A stretch of 64,000 bases of DNA from Propionimicrobium lymphophilum DSM 4903 (GTDB lineage: Bacteria; Actinomycetota; Actinomycetes; Propionibacteriales; Propionibacteriaceae), in the NCBI RefSeq assembly GCF_000423485.1, contig NZ_AUIB01000004.1:21492-85491 (forward strand). Direction: 5' to 3'. The translations under genes were made by a program, and so were the position numbers. The notes beneath the pieces are model-generated. The model was given only the letters and a program-made list of their open reading frames with translations, made no database searches and had not been told where the DNA came from. Positions 45,700 through 54,212 of this stretch are shown in pieces (within the stretch, counting starts at the first letter, position 1; the number at the start of each line of letters is the position of its first letter).

Positions 45700-45823
45700 G
45701 TTGTGGGAGTTCGGGTCTTTGAAGGAACGTAAAGGCGTGGCGGGAACGAAGTGATTCATCGCTTGCGATGAGAACGCAGCGGAGACACGTGCCCAGTGAC
45801 GAAAAGACCCGAACTCCCACAAC
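45700..45823 (-). repeat. Structured intergenic repeat, copy 6 (module A only, reverse)
   Basis: Only module A is present: GTTGTGGGAGTTCGGGTCTT at the left, its complement at the right end, and a short CATCGC/GCGATG tip. Modules B and C are absent. Unlike the other internal copies it lies between divergent genes, next to a DnaA-box cluster. Confidence 0.85.
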
Positions 45824-45916
45824 CGTCGAGATGTTCCCAGGTCAACCACCACGTCACCAGGATCAGCCGGATAAAAAAACCGGCATAAATCGACAGTCAC
45901 GCGTAAATACACAGAG

Positions 45917-46003
45917 TTATCCACAGGATTATCCCCAGAATGGGGATAATTACAGGCATGTAATTACAGCGATGTTGGTAACCCTGTGGATAACTGTGGA
46001 TAA
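45917..46003. other. Dense DnaA-box cluster
   Basis: Within 87 bp there are three perfect boxes, TTATCCACA (45917-45925) and TGTGGATAA (45985-45993 and 45995-46003). Two one-mismatch boxes face each other, TTATCCCCA (45929) and TGGGGATAA (45941). It lies in the divergent gap between the bluB-cobT gene and an unknown membrane gene. It could be a second part of the origin, a displaced dnaA-promoter region, or a DnaA-titration site. Confidence 0.7.
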
Positions 46004-46090
46004 GTGGTTATTTCCCACACGAGTGTTTGAGGGGTTCCTGCCGCAATGGGCGGCATCGTGGGCTTGTCGGGGACGTGCGAAGATGAAGAT

Positions 46091-46708
46091 ATGAACGATT
46101 ACCTGGGCGCGCTTTTTGCCACGCTTGGCGCTTCCCTGAGCCTGAACGGGGATGGCGGCAGTGTGCGCGGCTGGGCGGTGTCGGTTGGCATTGGATTGGT
46201 TGCGGGCGTCTCCACCATGCTCGGGCAGTGGGCGGTGCTGGCTATTAATAGGGTGCGTGGGCTGCGCATGGCCATGACGTTGTTGACGTCGGCTGCGGGG
46301 ATGCTCCTGAAAGGCGCCATCCAGTCAGCGCTGTTCATCTTGCTCGGAAACCTGTTTTTGGGTGTCGATCTGTCGCTGAGTCAGGTGCTGCCCCTGGTGC
46401 TCGCGTCGTACGGTCCGTTCTGGTTCGGTTTCTTAGTCGTGCTGCCCTACACGGGCCCGGGTATCGCGCGAATTTTGAACGTCTGGGTGCTGCTGGCGAT
46501 GTGGTCGTTTGCCATAGTCAGTCTAGGTTTGACCAGGCCAAATGCGTTGCTTTTGACGCTGGGCGCTTGGCTCGGCGCGCAGATCATCGACTGGTCCTTC
46601 GAGCTGGCCCCGATAAGGCTCGCCACCCGCGTTTTCAGGTGGGTCAGCGGGAGCGAAGGCGTAACGTCCGACGATCTGATGAGGGCTGCAGAGGATAGGC
46701 GAGTCTGA
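46091..46708 (+). CDS. Unknown polytopic membrane protein
   Basis: A 205-residue protein with about five hydrophobic segments: VSVGIGLVAGVSTMLGQWAV, AAGMLLKGAIQSALFILLG, VLPLVLASYGPFWFGFLVVL, NVWVLLAMWSFAIVSLG and LLLTLGAWLGAQIIDW. A short cytosolic tail follows. I do not recognise the family. The start at 46091 is chosen because it follows a GAAGAT stretch; an earlier in-frame ATG at 46046 is possible. Its stop overlaps the next ATG by one base, so the two proteins are translated together and may work together at the membrane. Confidence 0.75.
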   Translation: MNDYLGALFATLGASLSLNGDGGSVRGWAVSVGIGLVAGVSTMLGQWAVLAINRVRGLRMAMTLLTSAAGMLLKGAIQSALFILLGNLFLGVDLSLSQVLPLVLASYGPFWFGFLVVLPYTGPGIARILNVWVLLAMWSFAIVSLGLTRPNALLLTLGAWLGAQIIDWSFELAPIRLATRVFRWVSGSEGVTSDDLMRAAEDRRV

Positions 46709-47763
46709 TGATCGTTTTGCAGATTATTTTGGTCATGGTTTTGGGCCTGGTGATCGCCGGCCTATTCGCCCCCGGCGAGGCCCTGTCTTGGTGGCAGCGC
46801 AACTATGCTCATCTGGATTCTTCGCCTGACGCCCCAATTATCGACTGGCCTAGACTCGAGCAGGCAAAGCAGGCCCCGCTCGAGCAAGAAATAGAGCTAC
46901 CGGCCGAGGTGGCGGATAACGTTGCCCGGCCGAAACCGGTGGTTGCGGAGGATGGCGACGAGCACTATCTGGTTTACCTTTCCGGCATCGGCACTAGCGG
47001 GCCCGACCAGCTGCCCGTTTTTGAGGTTCCAGTCGTCGATGAGTTGGCCAAGCGCCTCGGAAAGACCACCGTTATTTGGGATATCTACCCATATTCTGTG
47101 GAAAACCAGGCGTTGACCACCGGCAGACGCTTCTCGGGGCTTTGGCAGAGGCTGAGAATCTGGAAATTCGAGAAAAAACCGGGGCGCTTTTTGGCGGTCA
47201 TGATCAACGTGCGTAACGCCTTCCAGATGCTTGTCAGTTCCGACCGCAGGTATGGGCCGGTGTTCAACCTGGCGGTCGCCGAACAGATCTCGGCGGCGTT
47301 GCTTCGTCACGGCTACAAGCCCGAGGAGAAGAAGCCGGTCACTTTGCTCGGTTGGAGCGGTGGCGCGCAAATAGCTCTCGGCGCCACCTGGTATCTGTCC
47401 GCGCTCGGTGTGCCGGTTCGGGTCATTTCGATGGCCGGCATCACAAGCTCCGACCCCGGAATCGATCGTGCAGTGAAAATCTGGCACCTGCGCGGGCACA
47501 AGGATAACGTCACCAAGGCAGGGCTGCTGTTGTTTCCGCGGCGCTGGCGGATTTTTAAGAACACGTCGTGGAATCGTGCTATCAGGGACGGCCGGATTCA
47601 GCTCGTCGACCTGGGCGCGCTCACCCACACCGGCAAGTTCGGCTACTACTCGGCCAAAACAACCCTGCCCGACGGGCGCCAACCCCGACAGGCCAGCATC
47701 GACCATATCGTTAAGGTGCTCGTCGACGAGGGCCTGGCCACGGACACCGACGGCAAGTTTTAG
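46708..47763 (+). CDS. Unknown membrane-anchored alpha/beta-hydrolase-like protein
   Basis: A 351-residue protein with an N-terminal membrane anchor (VLQIILVMVLGLVIAGLFAP). A globular domain contains YLVYLSGIG near the first strand and LLGWSGGAQIALGATWYLSA, a GxSxG nucleophile elbow. A fold relationship to lipases/esterases is therefore likely, but a catalytic Asp/His cannot be fixed by eye. It is coupled to the upstream membrane gene through TGATG. The localisation of the domain (outside if the anchor is an uncleaved signal) is uncertain. Confidence 0.72.
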   Translation: MIVLQIILVMVLGLVIAGLFAPGEALSWWQRNYAHLDSSPDAPIIDWPRLEQAKQAPLEQEIELPAEVADNVARPKPVVAEDGDEHYLVYLSGIGTSGPDQLPVFEVPVVDELAKRLGKTTVIWDIYPYSVENQALTTGRRFSGLWQRLRIWKFEKKPGRFLAVMINVRNAFQMLVSSDRRYGPVFNLAVAEQISAALLRHGYKPEEKKPVTLLGWSGGAQIALGATWYLSALGVPVRVISMAGITSSDPGIDRAVKIWHLRGHKDNVTKAGLLLFPRRWRIFKNTSWNRAIRDGRIQLVDLGALTHTGKFGYYSAKTTLPDGRQPRQASIDHIVKVLVDEGLATDTDGKF

Positions 47764-47834
47764 CCAACGGCTCCGGGGCTAGCGGCTTTGGGTTAATGCG
47801 GCGAGCGTATTGGGTAAGTTGTGGGTAACGCTGA

Positions 47835-47840
47835 TAGTTT
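47835..47840 (+). promoter_or_regulatory. -10 element of leaderless glnS promoter
   Basis: TAGTTT, 7 nt, ATG at 47848. Confidence 0.45.
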
Positions 47841-47847
47841 TGCCTGC

Positions 47848-49554
47848 ATGAGCGAGTCGAAATCTAGTAATGGCGCAGGCGACTTCATCGCCGACATGGT
47901 TGCTGCTGACATCGAGGCGGGCACCTACGGCGGCAGGGTGCAGACGCGCTTCCCACCCGAGCCTAACGGCTACCTGCACATCGGTCACGCGAAGGCCGTG
48001 ACGGTTGACTTCGGCATCGCCGAGCAGTTCGGCGGCATCTGCAAGCTGCGTTTCGACGACACTAACCCGGACACGGAGGACGTGGAATACGTCGACTCCA
48101 TCATCGAGGACATCGAGTGGCTCGGCTACGAACCCGACGAGGTGATTTACGCCTCCGACTACTTCGAGGACTTGTACGAATGGGCGGTGCTGCTCATCAA
48201 GAACGGCCTGGCATACGTTGACGATCAGGACGGCGAAACCATCTCCGCCCAGCGCGGCCGCTTCGGTAAGCCGGGAGTGAATTCCCCCTACCGGGACCGT
48301 TCGGTGGAGGAAAATCTTGACCTGTTTAAGCGGATGCGTGATGGCGAATTCGCTGACGGCGAACGAGTGCTGCGCGCAAAAATAGACATGTCTGCGGACG
48401 AGATGAGCCTGCGCGACCCGGTCATGTACCGCATCCGTCACGTGCCACACCACCGCACCGGCACCAAGTGGTGCATCTACCCCAACTACGACTGGGCGCA
48501 CGGCCAGTCGGACGCGCTCGAGCACGTCACCCATTCGCTTTGCACGCTCGAATTCGTTTCACACCGCCCGCTTTACGACTGGTTCCTGTCCCACCTGCCA
48601 CTGCCCGCGGAGCAGCCCCGCCAGACGGAGTTCGCCCGCTTGGAGTTGACGCACACCGTCACCAGTAAGCGCAGGCTGCGCAAGCTGATCGAGGATGGCA
48701 TCGTTGATGGCTGGGACGACCCCCGCATGCCTACCCTTTCGGGTCTGCGCAGGCGAGGCTACCCGCCGGCGGCGATCAAGAATTTCTGCCGCGACATCGG
48801 AGTTTCTCGCACCAACTCGCGCCAGTCCATTGAGGAGTTGGAGAGCTACGTGCGTCGCGAACTCAACAAGACGGCGCAGCGGCGCATGGGTGTTCTGCAC
48901 CCGTTGAAGTTAACGCTCACCAACTGGCCCAAGGACGAGGCCGGCAACCCTGTGGTCGAGTATTTCGAGGTGGTTAATAACCCGGAGAACCCCGACGACG
49001 GCAAGCGCAAGGTTGCTTTTACCGGTGATCTGTATATCGAGAATGACGACTTCGCCGAGGTTCCCCCGCCCAAGTTCTTCAGGCTGTCGCCGGGTCGCGA
49101 GGTGCGTCTGCGTGGCGCATACTTCGTCACTGCCACCGACGTGGTTAAGGACGCCGACGGTAACGTCGTCGAGGTTATTGCCACTTATGACCCCGAGACT
49201 AAGGGTGGCGATGCACCCGACGGCCGTCGCGTGAAGTCCACGATGCACTGGGTGTCTGCCCCGCACGCCGTGGATGCCACCGTGAACCTCTACGACAAGC
49301 TGTTCACCGCCGATCTTCCTGGAGCTGAAACCGGGGAGCCGCTGGATGATCTGAACCCGAACTCCCGCGAGATTCTGACCGGCTGCAAGGTCGAGGCATC
49401 TCTGAGTGACGTCCCCGGCGGCGAGGTAGTGCAGTTCGAGCGCCTCGGCTATTTCGCCAAGGACAAGTTGGCCGAGATGACCTTCCACCGCACGGTCGGT
49501 CTGCGCGACGAGTGGGCCGCAATTCAGCGGCGCGCCCAGAAGGCGAAAAAGTAG
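47848..49554 (+). CDS. glnS: Glutaminyl-tRNA synthetase GlnS
   Basis: Class I aminoacyl-tRNA synthetase that charges tRNA-Gln directly, 568 residues. FPPEPNGYLHIGHAKAV carries the HIGH motif; THTVTSKRRLRKLIEDG carries the KMSKS-equivalent (TSKRR). KWCIYPNYDWAHGQSDALEH is GlnRS-specific, and the C-terminal beta-barrel anticodon-binding domain is present. Start ATG 47848 is favoured by TAGTTT-N7; a GTG at 47821 is an alternative. Many actinobacteria lack this enzyme and use the GatCAB route, so its presence suggests ancient acquisition. Confidence 0.94.
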   Translation: MSESKSSNGAGDFIADMVAADIEAGTYGGRVQTRFPPEPNGYLHIGHAKAVTVDFGIAEQFGGICKLRFDDTNPDTEDVEYVDSIIEDIEWLGYEPDEVIYASDYFEDLYEWAVLLIKNGLAYVDDQDGETISAQRGRFGKPGVNSPYRDRSVEENLDLFKRMRDGEFADGERVLRAKIDMSADEMSLRDPVMYRIRHVPHHRTGTKWCIYPNYDWAHGQSDALEHVTHSLCTLEFVSHRPLYDWFLSHLPLPAEQPRQTEFARLELTHTVTSKRRLRKLIEDGIVDGWDDPRMPTLSGLRRRGYPPAAIKNFCRDIGVSRTNSRQSIEELESYVRRELNKTAQRRMGVLHPLKLTLTNWPKDEAGNPVVEYFEVVNNPENPDDGKRKVAFTGDLYIENDDFAEVPPPKFFRLSPGREVRLRGAYFVTATDVVKDADGNVVEVIATYDPETKGGDAPDGRRVKSTMHWVSAPHAVDATVNLYDKLFTADLPGAETGEPLDDLNPNSREILTGCKVEASLSDVPGGEVVQFERLGYFAKDKLAEMTFHRTVGLRDEWAAIQRRAQKAKK

Positions 49555-49572
49555 AATCCAAAACTAGAAACT

Positions 49573-49611
49573 AAAAATGGCTGGTCTTTTTTCGAAGGCT
49601 AGCCATTTTTA
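49573..49611 (+). terminator. glnS terminator
   Basis: AAAAATGGCT / AGCCATTTTT stem with T-runs, 18 bp after the stop codon. Confidence 0.85.
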
Positions 49612-49649
49612 TTGAACTGGTTTTCAAAAGCAATGCAGCTCTGTTTTTA

Positions 49650-49790
49650 ATCTGGCTGCTCAAGGTCGGCTGCTGCCATGGTTAGGTTTTTCGAGTTCTT
49701 TCGCCTGTGTCTCCGTTTCGCTCTCATTGCTTGCGCAATATCGAGCTTCACTCCCGCCACGCCTTCAATGCTCTAAAACCTAACCCTGCC
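49650..49790. repeat. Structured intergenic repeat, copy 7 (degenerate module C)
   Basis: A GCTCAAGGTCGGCTGCTGCC spacer unit is followed by GGTTAGGTTTT and its complement AAAACCTAACC. These enclose a degenerate module C (GTGTCTCCGTTTCGCTCTCA, CGCCACGCCTTC). It lies between the convergent glnS and nrtR genes; the rest of 49612-49887 has no gene. Confidence 0.7.
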
Positions 49791-49887
49791 AACAGCCTTG
49801 CCTGGAAGATCGGAAACGAAACGAGCCAATCATCGTTAGCCTTCCATACCAGGTTTCGGATTCTAGAAGCTGATGGTTTTGTGTAGC

Positions 49888-50589
49888 TCAACTCTCCGGC
49901 CGAAGAACTGCGAACGGGTCTGTCACCACGAGTTCTTGCACGGCGAAGCGGTACAGCTGCGCGGGGCGTCCACCCTTGGAGCCGGCCGTCGTCTTTTTCG
50001 GGAGCTTCTCCAGCTGGCCGCGACGGGTTAGTACTCTTTGTAGGTTCGTCGGGGCGACGTCGTGGCCGAGCGCCGCGGTGTAGATTGCCCGCAGCCCGGC
50101 GATGGTGAATTCGTCGGGTGCCAGCGCGAAGGCGATGTTGGTGTAGCTGAGTTTTCCGCGCAGCCGTTCGACGGCGTAGTTGACGATTTCCGCGTGGTCG
50201 AAGGCCATGTCTTTCAGCTTCGAAACTGGCAGCCAGTAGGCATTGTCGGGAAGGTCGATTTCTTGCTCGGCCGGAATCAGGCCGAGGTAGCTGGTGCCGA
50301 TTGTGCGCTGGGCCGGGTCACGGAATGGGTCGGATCTGGTGTCTAGCTGCTCCAGGTATGCGACGTTTTTCAAATTTGTGCGCCGGTTCAAGTGGCGCAG
50401 CACCGAATCGCCGATCTGTTCGTCGATCTCCACCGGCCCGCTCGGCAGCGCGGGGTGGCCGGAAAATGGTTCGCGTGGGCGCTCTGAAACCAGCACGCTG
50501 AGGTTTTCGCGCACTTGCAGAACCGCCGCGATCGCCTCGTGGCGATACAGGGCAACGCCGCTGTTGTCTCTGGCAGGTTGTCTCGTCAC
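49888..50589 (-). CDS. nrtR: NrtR-type transcriptional repressor of NAD synthesis
   Basis: A 233-residue Nudix-related regulator. The N-terminal domain keeps the Nudix fold, but its box is degraded (GPVEIDEQIGDSVLRHLNRR lacks the EExG metal ligands), so it binds rather than hydrolyses ADP-ribose-type ligands. The C-terminal winged helix (FTIAGLRAIYTAALGHDVAP, LQRVLTRRGQLEKL, GRPAQLYRF) is typical of NrtR. It is divergent from nadABC with a palindrome between. The start is GTG at 50589, with TATCAT 7 nt upstream (leaderless). It probably represses nadABC and itself. Confidence 0.88.
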   Translation of the reverse strand: MTRQPARDNSGVALYRHEAIAAVLQVRENLSVLVSERPREPFSGHPALPSGPVEIDEQIGDSVLRHLNRRTNLKNVAYLEQLDTRSDPFRDPAQRTIGTSYLGLIPAEQEIDLPDNAYWLPVSKLKDMAFDHAEIVNYAVERLRGKLSYTNIAFALAPDEFTIAGLRAIYTAALGHDVAPTNLQRVLTRRGQLEKLPKKTTAGSKGGRPAQLYRFAVQELVVTDPFAVLRPES

Positions 50590-50596
50590 AACAAGG

Positions 50597-50602
50597 ATGA
50601 TA
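50597..50602 (-). promoter_or_regulatory. -10 element of leaderless nrtR promoter
   Basis: TATCAT, 7 nt, GTG on the minus strand. Confidence 0.5.
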
Positions 50603-50604
50603 AC

Positions 50605-50621
50605 CTAAAATTCGGTTTTAG
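50605..50621. promoter_or_regulatory. Candidate NrtR operator
   Basis: Perfect inverted repeat CTAAAA-TTCGG-TTTTAG in the nrtR-nadA divergent region. It lies just upstream of the nrtR -10 and about 40 bp before the nadA start, well placed to control both directions. Confidence 0.6.
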
Positions 50622-50658
50622 CCTATAAGGCGAAAACCCAAGGATTGGAGTTTCGATT

Positions 50659-51660
50659 ATGACGCAGACACTGAGCGAAAACCGTCTCGCCACCTCTTGG
50701 CAGGACGAAGTGCGACGACTAGCCCGTGAGCGCGATGCCGTTATTCTTGCGCACAACTATCAGGCGCCGGAGATTCAGGATGTGGCCGACCACGTCGGCG
50801 ATTCCCTGGCGCTGTCCCGCATAGCTGCCAGCTCGGATGCGTCGACGATCGTCTTTGCCGGCGTCCACTTCATGGCCGAGACAGCGAAGCTGCTCAGCCC
50901 TCAGAAGCGCGTGTTGATTCCGGAACAGCAGGCCGGCTGTTCGCTTGCCGACTGCATCACCGCAGACCAGCTTCGCGCCTGGAAGGCAGAGCATCCGGGC
51001 GCGGTTGTGGTTTCTTACGTCAACACCACCGCCGAGGTTAAGGCAGAGACCGACATCTGCTGCACCAGCTCCAACGCTCTCGAGGTGGTCCGCTCGATTC
51101 CCGAGGACAAGGAGATCCTCTTCTGCCCCGACCAGTTCCTGGGCGCGCACGTTCGTCGTCGCACCGGCCGCGACAACATCCACATCTGGATGGGCGAGTG
51201 CCACGTGCACGCGGACATCTCCCCCAACAGCCTCATCGACGCCGTCCACTCCAACGACGGCGCGAAGCTCTACATTCACCCCGAGTGTGGTTGCACAACC
51301 AGCGCGCTTTGGCTTGCCGGTAAGGGCGATCTGCCGGAGGAAGACACGAAGGTTCTTTCCACCGGCGGAATGCTCACCGCGGCCCGCAACGAGACCGCAA
51401 AGAAGGTGCTCGTCGCCACCGAGGTCGGCATGTTGCATCAGCTGCGTGCGGTCAACAAGAACACCGACTTCCAGCCGGTGAACGCCGGCGCGGTCTGCCC
51501 GTTCATGAAGATGATCACTCCCGAAAAGCTGCTCGCCTGTTTGGGTGAACCCAGCGAAACGAGAGTCTTTGAGGTGGACGTCCCGGAGGACGTCGCCGTC
51601 AAGGCGCGGGCCGCCGTGGAGCGCATGATTCAGATTGGAAACCCCGGAAGCGCGGAGTGA
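50659..51660 (+). CDS. nadA: Quinolinate synthase NadA
   Basis: Condenses iminoaspartate with dihydroxyacetone phosphate to quinolinate using a [4Fe-4S] cluster. The 333-residue protein has likely cluster cysteines in [19 protein letters not shown] and [29 protein letters not shown] is the NadA N-terminal signature. A GGATTGGAG ribosome-binding site precedes the ATG. It is the first gene of nadABC; its stop overlaps the nadB start (TGATG). Confidence 0.95.
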   Translation: MTQTLSENRLATSWQDEVRRLARERDAVILAHNYQAPEIQDVADHVGDSLALSRIAASSDASTIVFAGVHFMAETAKLLSPQKRVLIPEQQAGCSLADCITADQLRAWKAEHPGAVVVSYVNTTAEVKAETDICCTSSNALEVVRSIPEDKEILFCPDQFLGAHVRRRTGRDNIHIWMGECHVHADISPNSLIDAVHSNDGAKLYIHPECGCTTSALWLAGKGDLPEEDTKVLSTGGMLTAARNETAKKVLVATEVGMLHQLRAVNKNTDFQPVNAGAVCPFMKMITPEKLLACLGEPSETRVFEVDVPEDVAVKARAAVERMIQIGNPGSAE

Positions 51661-53255
51661 TGCTCAAGCTAACTGCCAACGCAACAAAAAACTGTGACGT
51701 CGTCGTAGTTGGCACCGGTGCCGCTGGCCTTTCGGTCCTGCTGCACCTGGCCCGGGCGGGTGTGGAGACAATAGCGGTTACCCGTGGCTCGCTGCGGGAC
51801 TCGTCGACGGATTGGGCTCAGGGTGGTCTGGCTGCGGTTTTCGACCGGAACGACGACTTTGAATCGCACATCGCCGACACGCTGGAGGCCGGAGCCGGGC
51901 TGTGCGACCCTGTGGCGGTTCGCGAGTTGGTGACGGCTGCCCCTGGAGCCATCAACAGGCTCGTCGAGTTGGGTGCGGTATTCGACTGTGAACCCGACGG
52001 CAGTTTCGATTTGCACCTGGAGGGTGGCCACAGCGCCAACCGAATAGTGCACGCCTACGGTGACGCGTCCGGCGCGGAGGTCGAGCGAACCCTAGCCGCC
52101 TCTCTCGCCGGTGTGTTGAAGGATTCGCGCGCCCAGGTGTGGGAAAACACCAGGGTCGCTGATATTTTGACTGACGATTCGGGCGTCGCCTGTGGAGTGC
52201 GAGTAATAAACGACGACGGCGTCACGGACGTCCTGGCCGAGGTCGTCGTGTTGGCAAGCGGGGGCATCGGTCAGCTTTGGCCGGTGACGAGCAACCCGCA
52301 GGTGGCCACGGCAGACGGAATCGCGGCCGCTTTCCGTGCCGGCGCCCGCGTTCGCGACCTGGAGTTCACCCAGTTTCACCCCACCGTTCTGTTTGATTCG
52401 CAGTCCACAAAGCGCGGAATGCTGATCTCCGAGGCCGTGCGTGGGCATGGCGCAAAGCTGATCAATTCCGCCGGTGAGCGGTTCATGGCTGGCAAGCATC
52501 CGCTGGCTGAGCTGGCGCCCCGAGACGTCGTATCTGCGGAGATCATGGCCGAGCTGGAACGCAGCGGCGAGGCCTGCGTCTACCTAGACGCCACCGAATT
52601 CGGCGACGATTGGCGAACTACTTTCCCGCTCATCCTGCAGCTTTGTAACAGCCGAGGCGTCGATCCGATCTCCTCCCCCATCCCGATTCATCCCGCAGCG
52701 CACTATTCCTGCGGGGGTGTCGAGGCGGATCTGGACGGGCGCACCAGCGTCGACGGGCTCTACGCGGTTGGCGAAGTGGCATCAACCGGAGTGCAGGGTG
52801 CCAACAGGTTGGCTTCTAATTCATTGACGGAAGCTCTCGTGGCCGGCGATCGGCTGGGCGCGGCTCTAGCGTCTGGGGCTTTCCCCTCTCCTGGCACGCC
52901 GGTTGCTCGCCAGCCAGAAGATTTCGTCTCGGCGGAATCGATCGAAAAGATAAAGTCGAATATGCAGAGCCATGCATTCGTCACCCGCGACGAAGAGGGT
53001 CTGCTGCGCCTGAGCGAAGAGCTCGGCAGGCTGGGCACCGGTTGCTACAGCGATCGCGCGCTGACCGCGACGAATCTGGCTACCGCCGCCGAAATAATCG
53101 GCTTCGCTGGTTTAGGTCGGGAGGAATCGAGGGGCTGCCACAGGCGCAGCGACTTCCCCGACAGGCGGGACGAGTTCCGCTATCGGCAGGCCGTCGTGCG
53201 CGGAGTGCATGGCATGGAAATCATCAAACAACCGATCACCGGAGGCCTCAAATGA
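51660..53255 (+). CDS. nadB: L-aspartate oxidase NadB
   Basis: FAD enzyme that oxidises aspartate to iminoaspartate for NadA; 531 residues from ATG 51660 (a GTG one codon earlier is possible). The Rossmann motif is VVVGTGAAGLSVLLHLARAG; STDWAQGGLAAV, HPAAHYSCGGVEAD and ANRLASNSLTEALVAG are family signatures. The C-terminal helical domain ends HRRSDFPDRRDEFRYR. It overlaps nadC by 4 bp (ATGA). Confidence 0.95.
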   Translation: MLKLTANATKNCDVVVVGTGAAGLSVLLHLARAGVETIAVTRGSLRDSSTDWAQGGLAAVFDRNDDFESHIADTLEAGAGLCDPVAVRELVTAAPGAINRLVELGAVFDCEPDGSFDLHLEGGHSANRIVHAYGDASGAEVERTLAASLAGVLKDSRAQVWENTRVADILTDDSGVACGVRVINDDGVTDVLAEVVVLASGGIGQLWPVTSNPQVATADGIAAAFRAGARVRDLEFTQFHPTVLFDSQSTKRGMLISEAVRGHGAKLINSAGERFMAGKHPLAELAPRDVVSAEIMAELERSGEACVYLDATEFGDDWRTTFPLILQLCNSRGVDPISSPIPIHPAAHYSCGGVEADLDGRTSVDGLYAVGEVASTGVQGANRLASNSLTEALVAGDRLGAALASGAFPSPGTPVARQPEDFVSAESIEKIKSNMQSHAFVTRDEEGLLRLSEELGRLGTGCYSDRALTATNLATAAEIIGFAGLGREESRGCHRRSDFPDRRDEFRYRQAVVRGVHGMEIIKQPITGGLK

Positions 53256-54106
53256 GCGACTATTTTGCAAGCGACGTTGAGCGGGCTGTCGACGCCGCTC
53301 TGGACGAGGATTTACGGCTCGGCCCCGACGTCACGACACAGACCACCGTGCCAGCCGACGCAACCGGCGTCGCGTTGGTGGTGGCCCGCGAGCCGGGCGT
53401 GATCTCAGGCGTTACTCCCGCACTGCTGGCGGCCAAAAAGGTCTCCGAGCGGCTGGGGACGCCCATCGAGGTAGAGAAGGTTTTGGACGACGGTGCCCGC
53501 GTTAAAGAGGGCGACATCGTGCTGAAGGTCAGCGGCCCGATTCAGGCGATCCTGACAGCCGAACGCACGATGCTCAACTTTTTGGGCCAGCTTTCTGGCG
53601 TCGCCACGGCAACCGCGCGCTGGGTGGACGCCGTCGCTGACACCGGCGCAAAGATCCGCGATACCCGAAAGACCGTGCCTGGCCTGCGCCTGCTGCAGAA
53701 GAAGGCAGTCGTAGATGGCGGAGGCGTTAATCACCGAATGGCTTTAGGCGACGTCGCGCTCATCAAGGACAACCATGTTGCGGCGGCCGGCGGCGTGAAG
53801 CAGGCGTTCGATGCCGTGCGGGCCAAGGCTCCTGATGTGCCCATTGAGGTCGAGGTGGACACGCTCGAGCAGATGCGCGAGGCCATCGACGCCGGCGCAG
53901 ATCTGATTCTGCTGGACAATTTTACCCCCGAGCGGATGCGCGAGGCCGTCGAGATTTGCCGTGCTGCCAACGTGAAGACCGAAGCCAGCGGCGGTTTGCA
54001 TTTCGATGTAGCGAAGGCGGTTGCCGCCAGCGGGGTGGACTACATCTCCATCGGTGCCCTGACCCATTCCTCCAAGGTACTAGATCTGGGCCTGGACTTG
54101 CAGTAG
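53252..54106 (+). CDS. nadC: Nicotinate-nucleotide pyrophosphorylase (quinolinate phosphoribosyltransferase) NadC
   Basis: Converts quinolinate and PRPP to nicotinate mononucleotide, 284 residues. DTRKTVPGLRLLQKKAVVDG carries the substrate-binding Arg/Lys residues; LIKDNHVAAAGG, IEVEVDTLEQ and ILLDNFTPE follow in the barrel. The start at 53252 is fixed by the ATGA overlap with nadB; a longer in-frame extension is rejected. NaMN is also the co-substrate of CobT encoded at 43.6 kb. Confidence 0.95.
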   Translation: MSDYFASDVERAVDAALDEDLRLGPDVTTQTTVPADATGVALVVAREPGVISGVTPALLAAKKVSERLGTPIEVEKVLDDGARVKEGDIVLKVSGPIQAILTAERTMLNFLGQLSGVATATARWVDAVADTGAKIRDTRKTVPGLRLLQKKAVVDGGGVNHRMALGDVALIKDNHVAAAGGVKQAFDAVRAKAPDVPIEVEVDTLEQMREAIDAGADLILLDNFTPERMREAVEICRAANVKTEASGGLHFDVAKAVAASGVDYISIGALTHSSKVLDLGLDLQ

Positions 54107-54212
54107 CAGAGTTGGAAGACTGTTCGCGCCGCAGAAAATTTAGTTGGTAACATGATTTTTGGGCCGGCAAACCGGCTCAGATTCTAGCCCTTTCTAACTA
54201 ACTGGAGAATCG

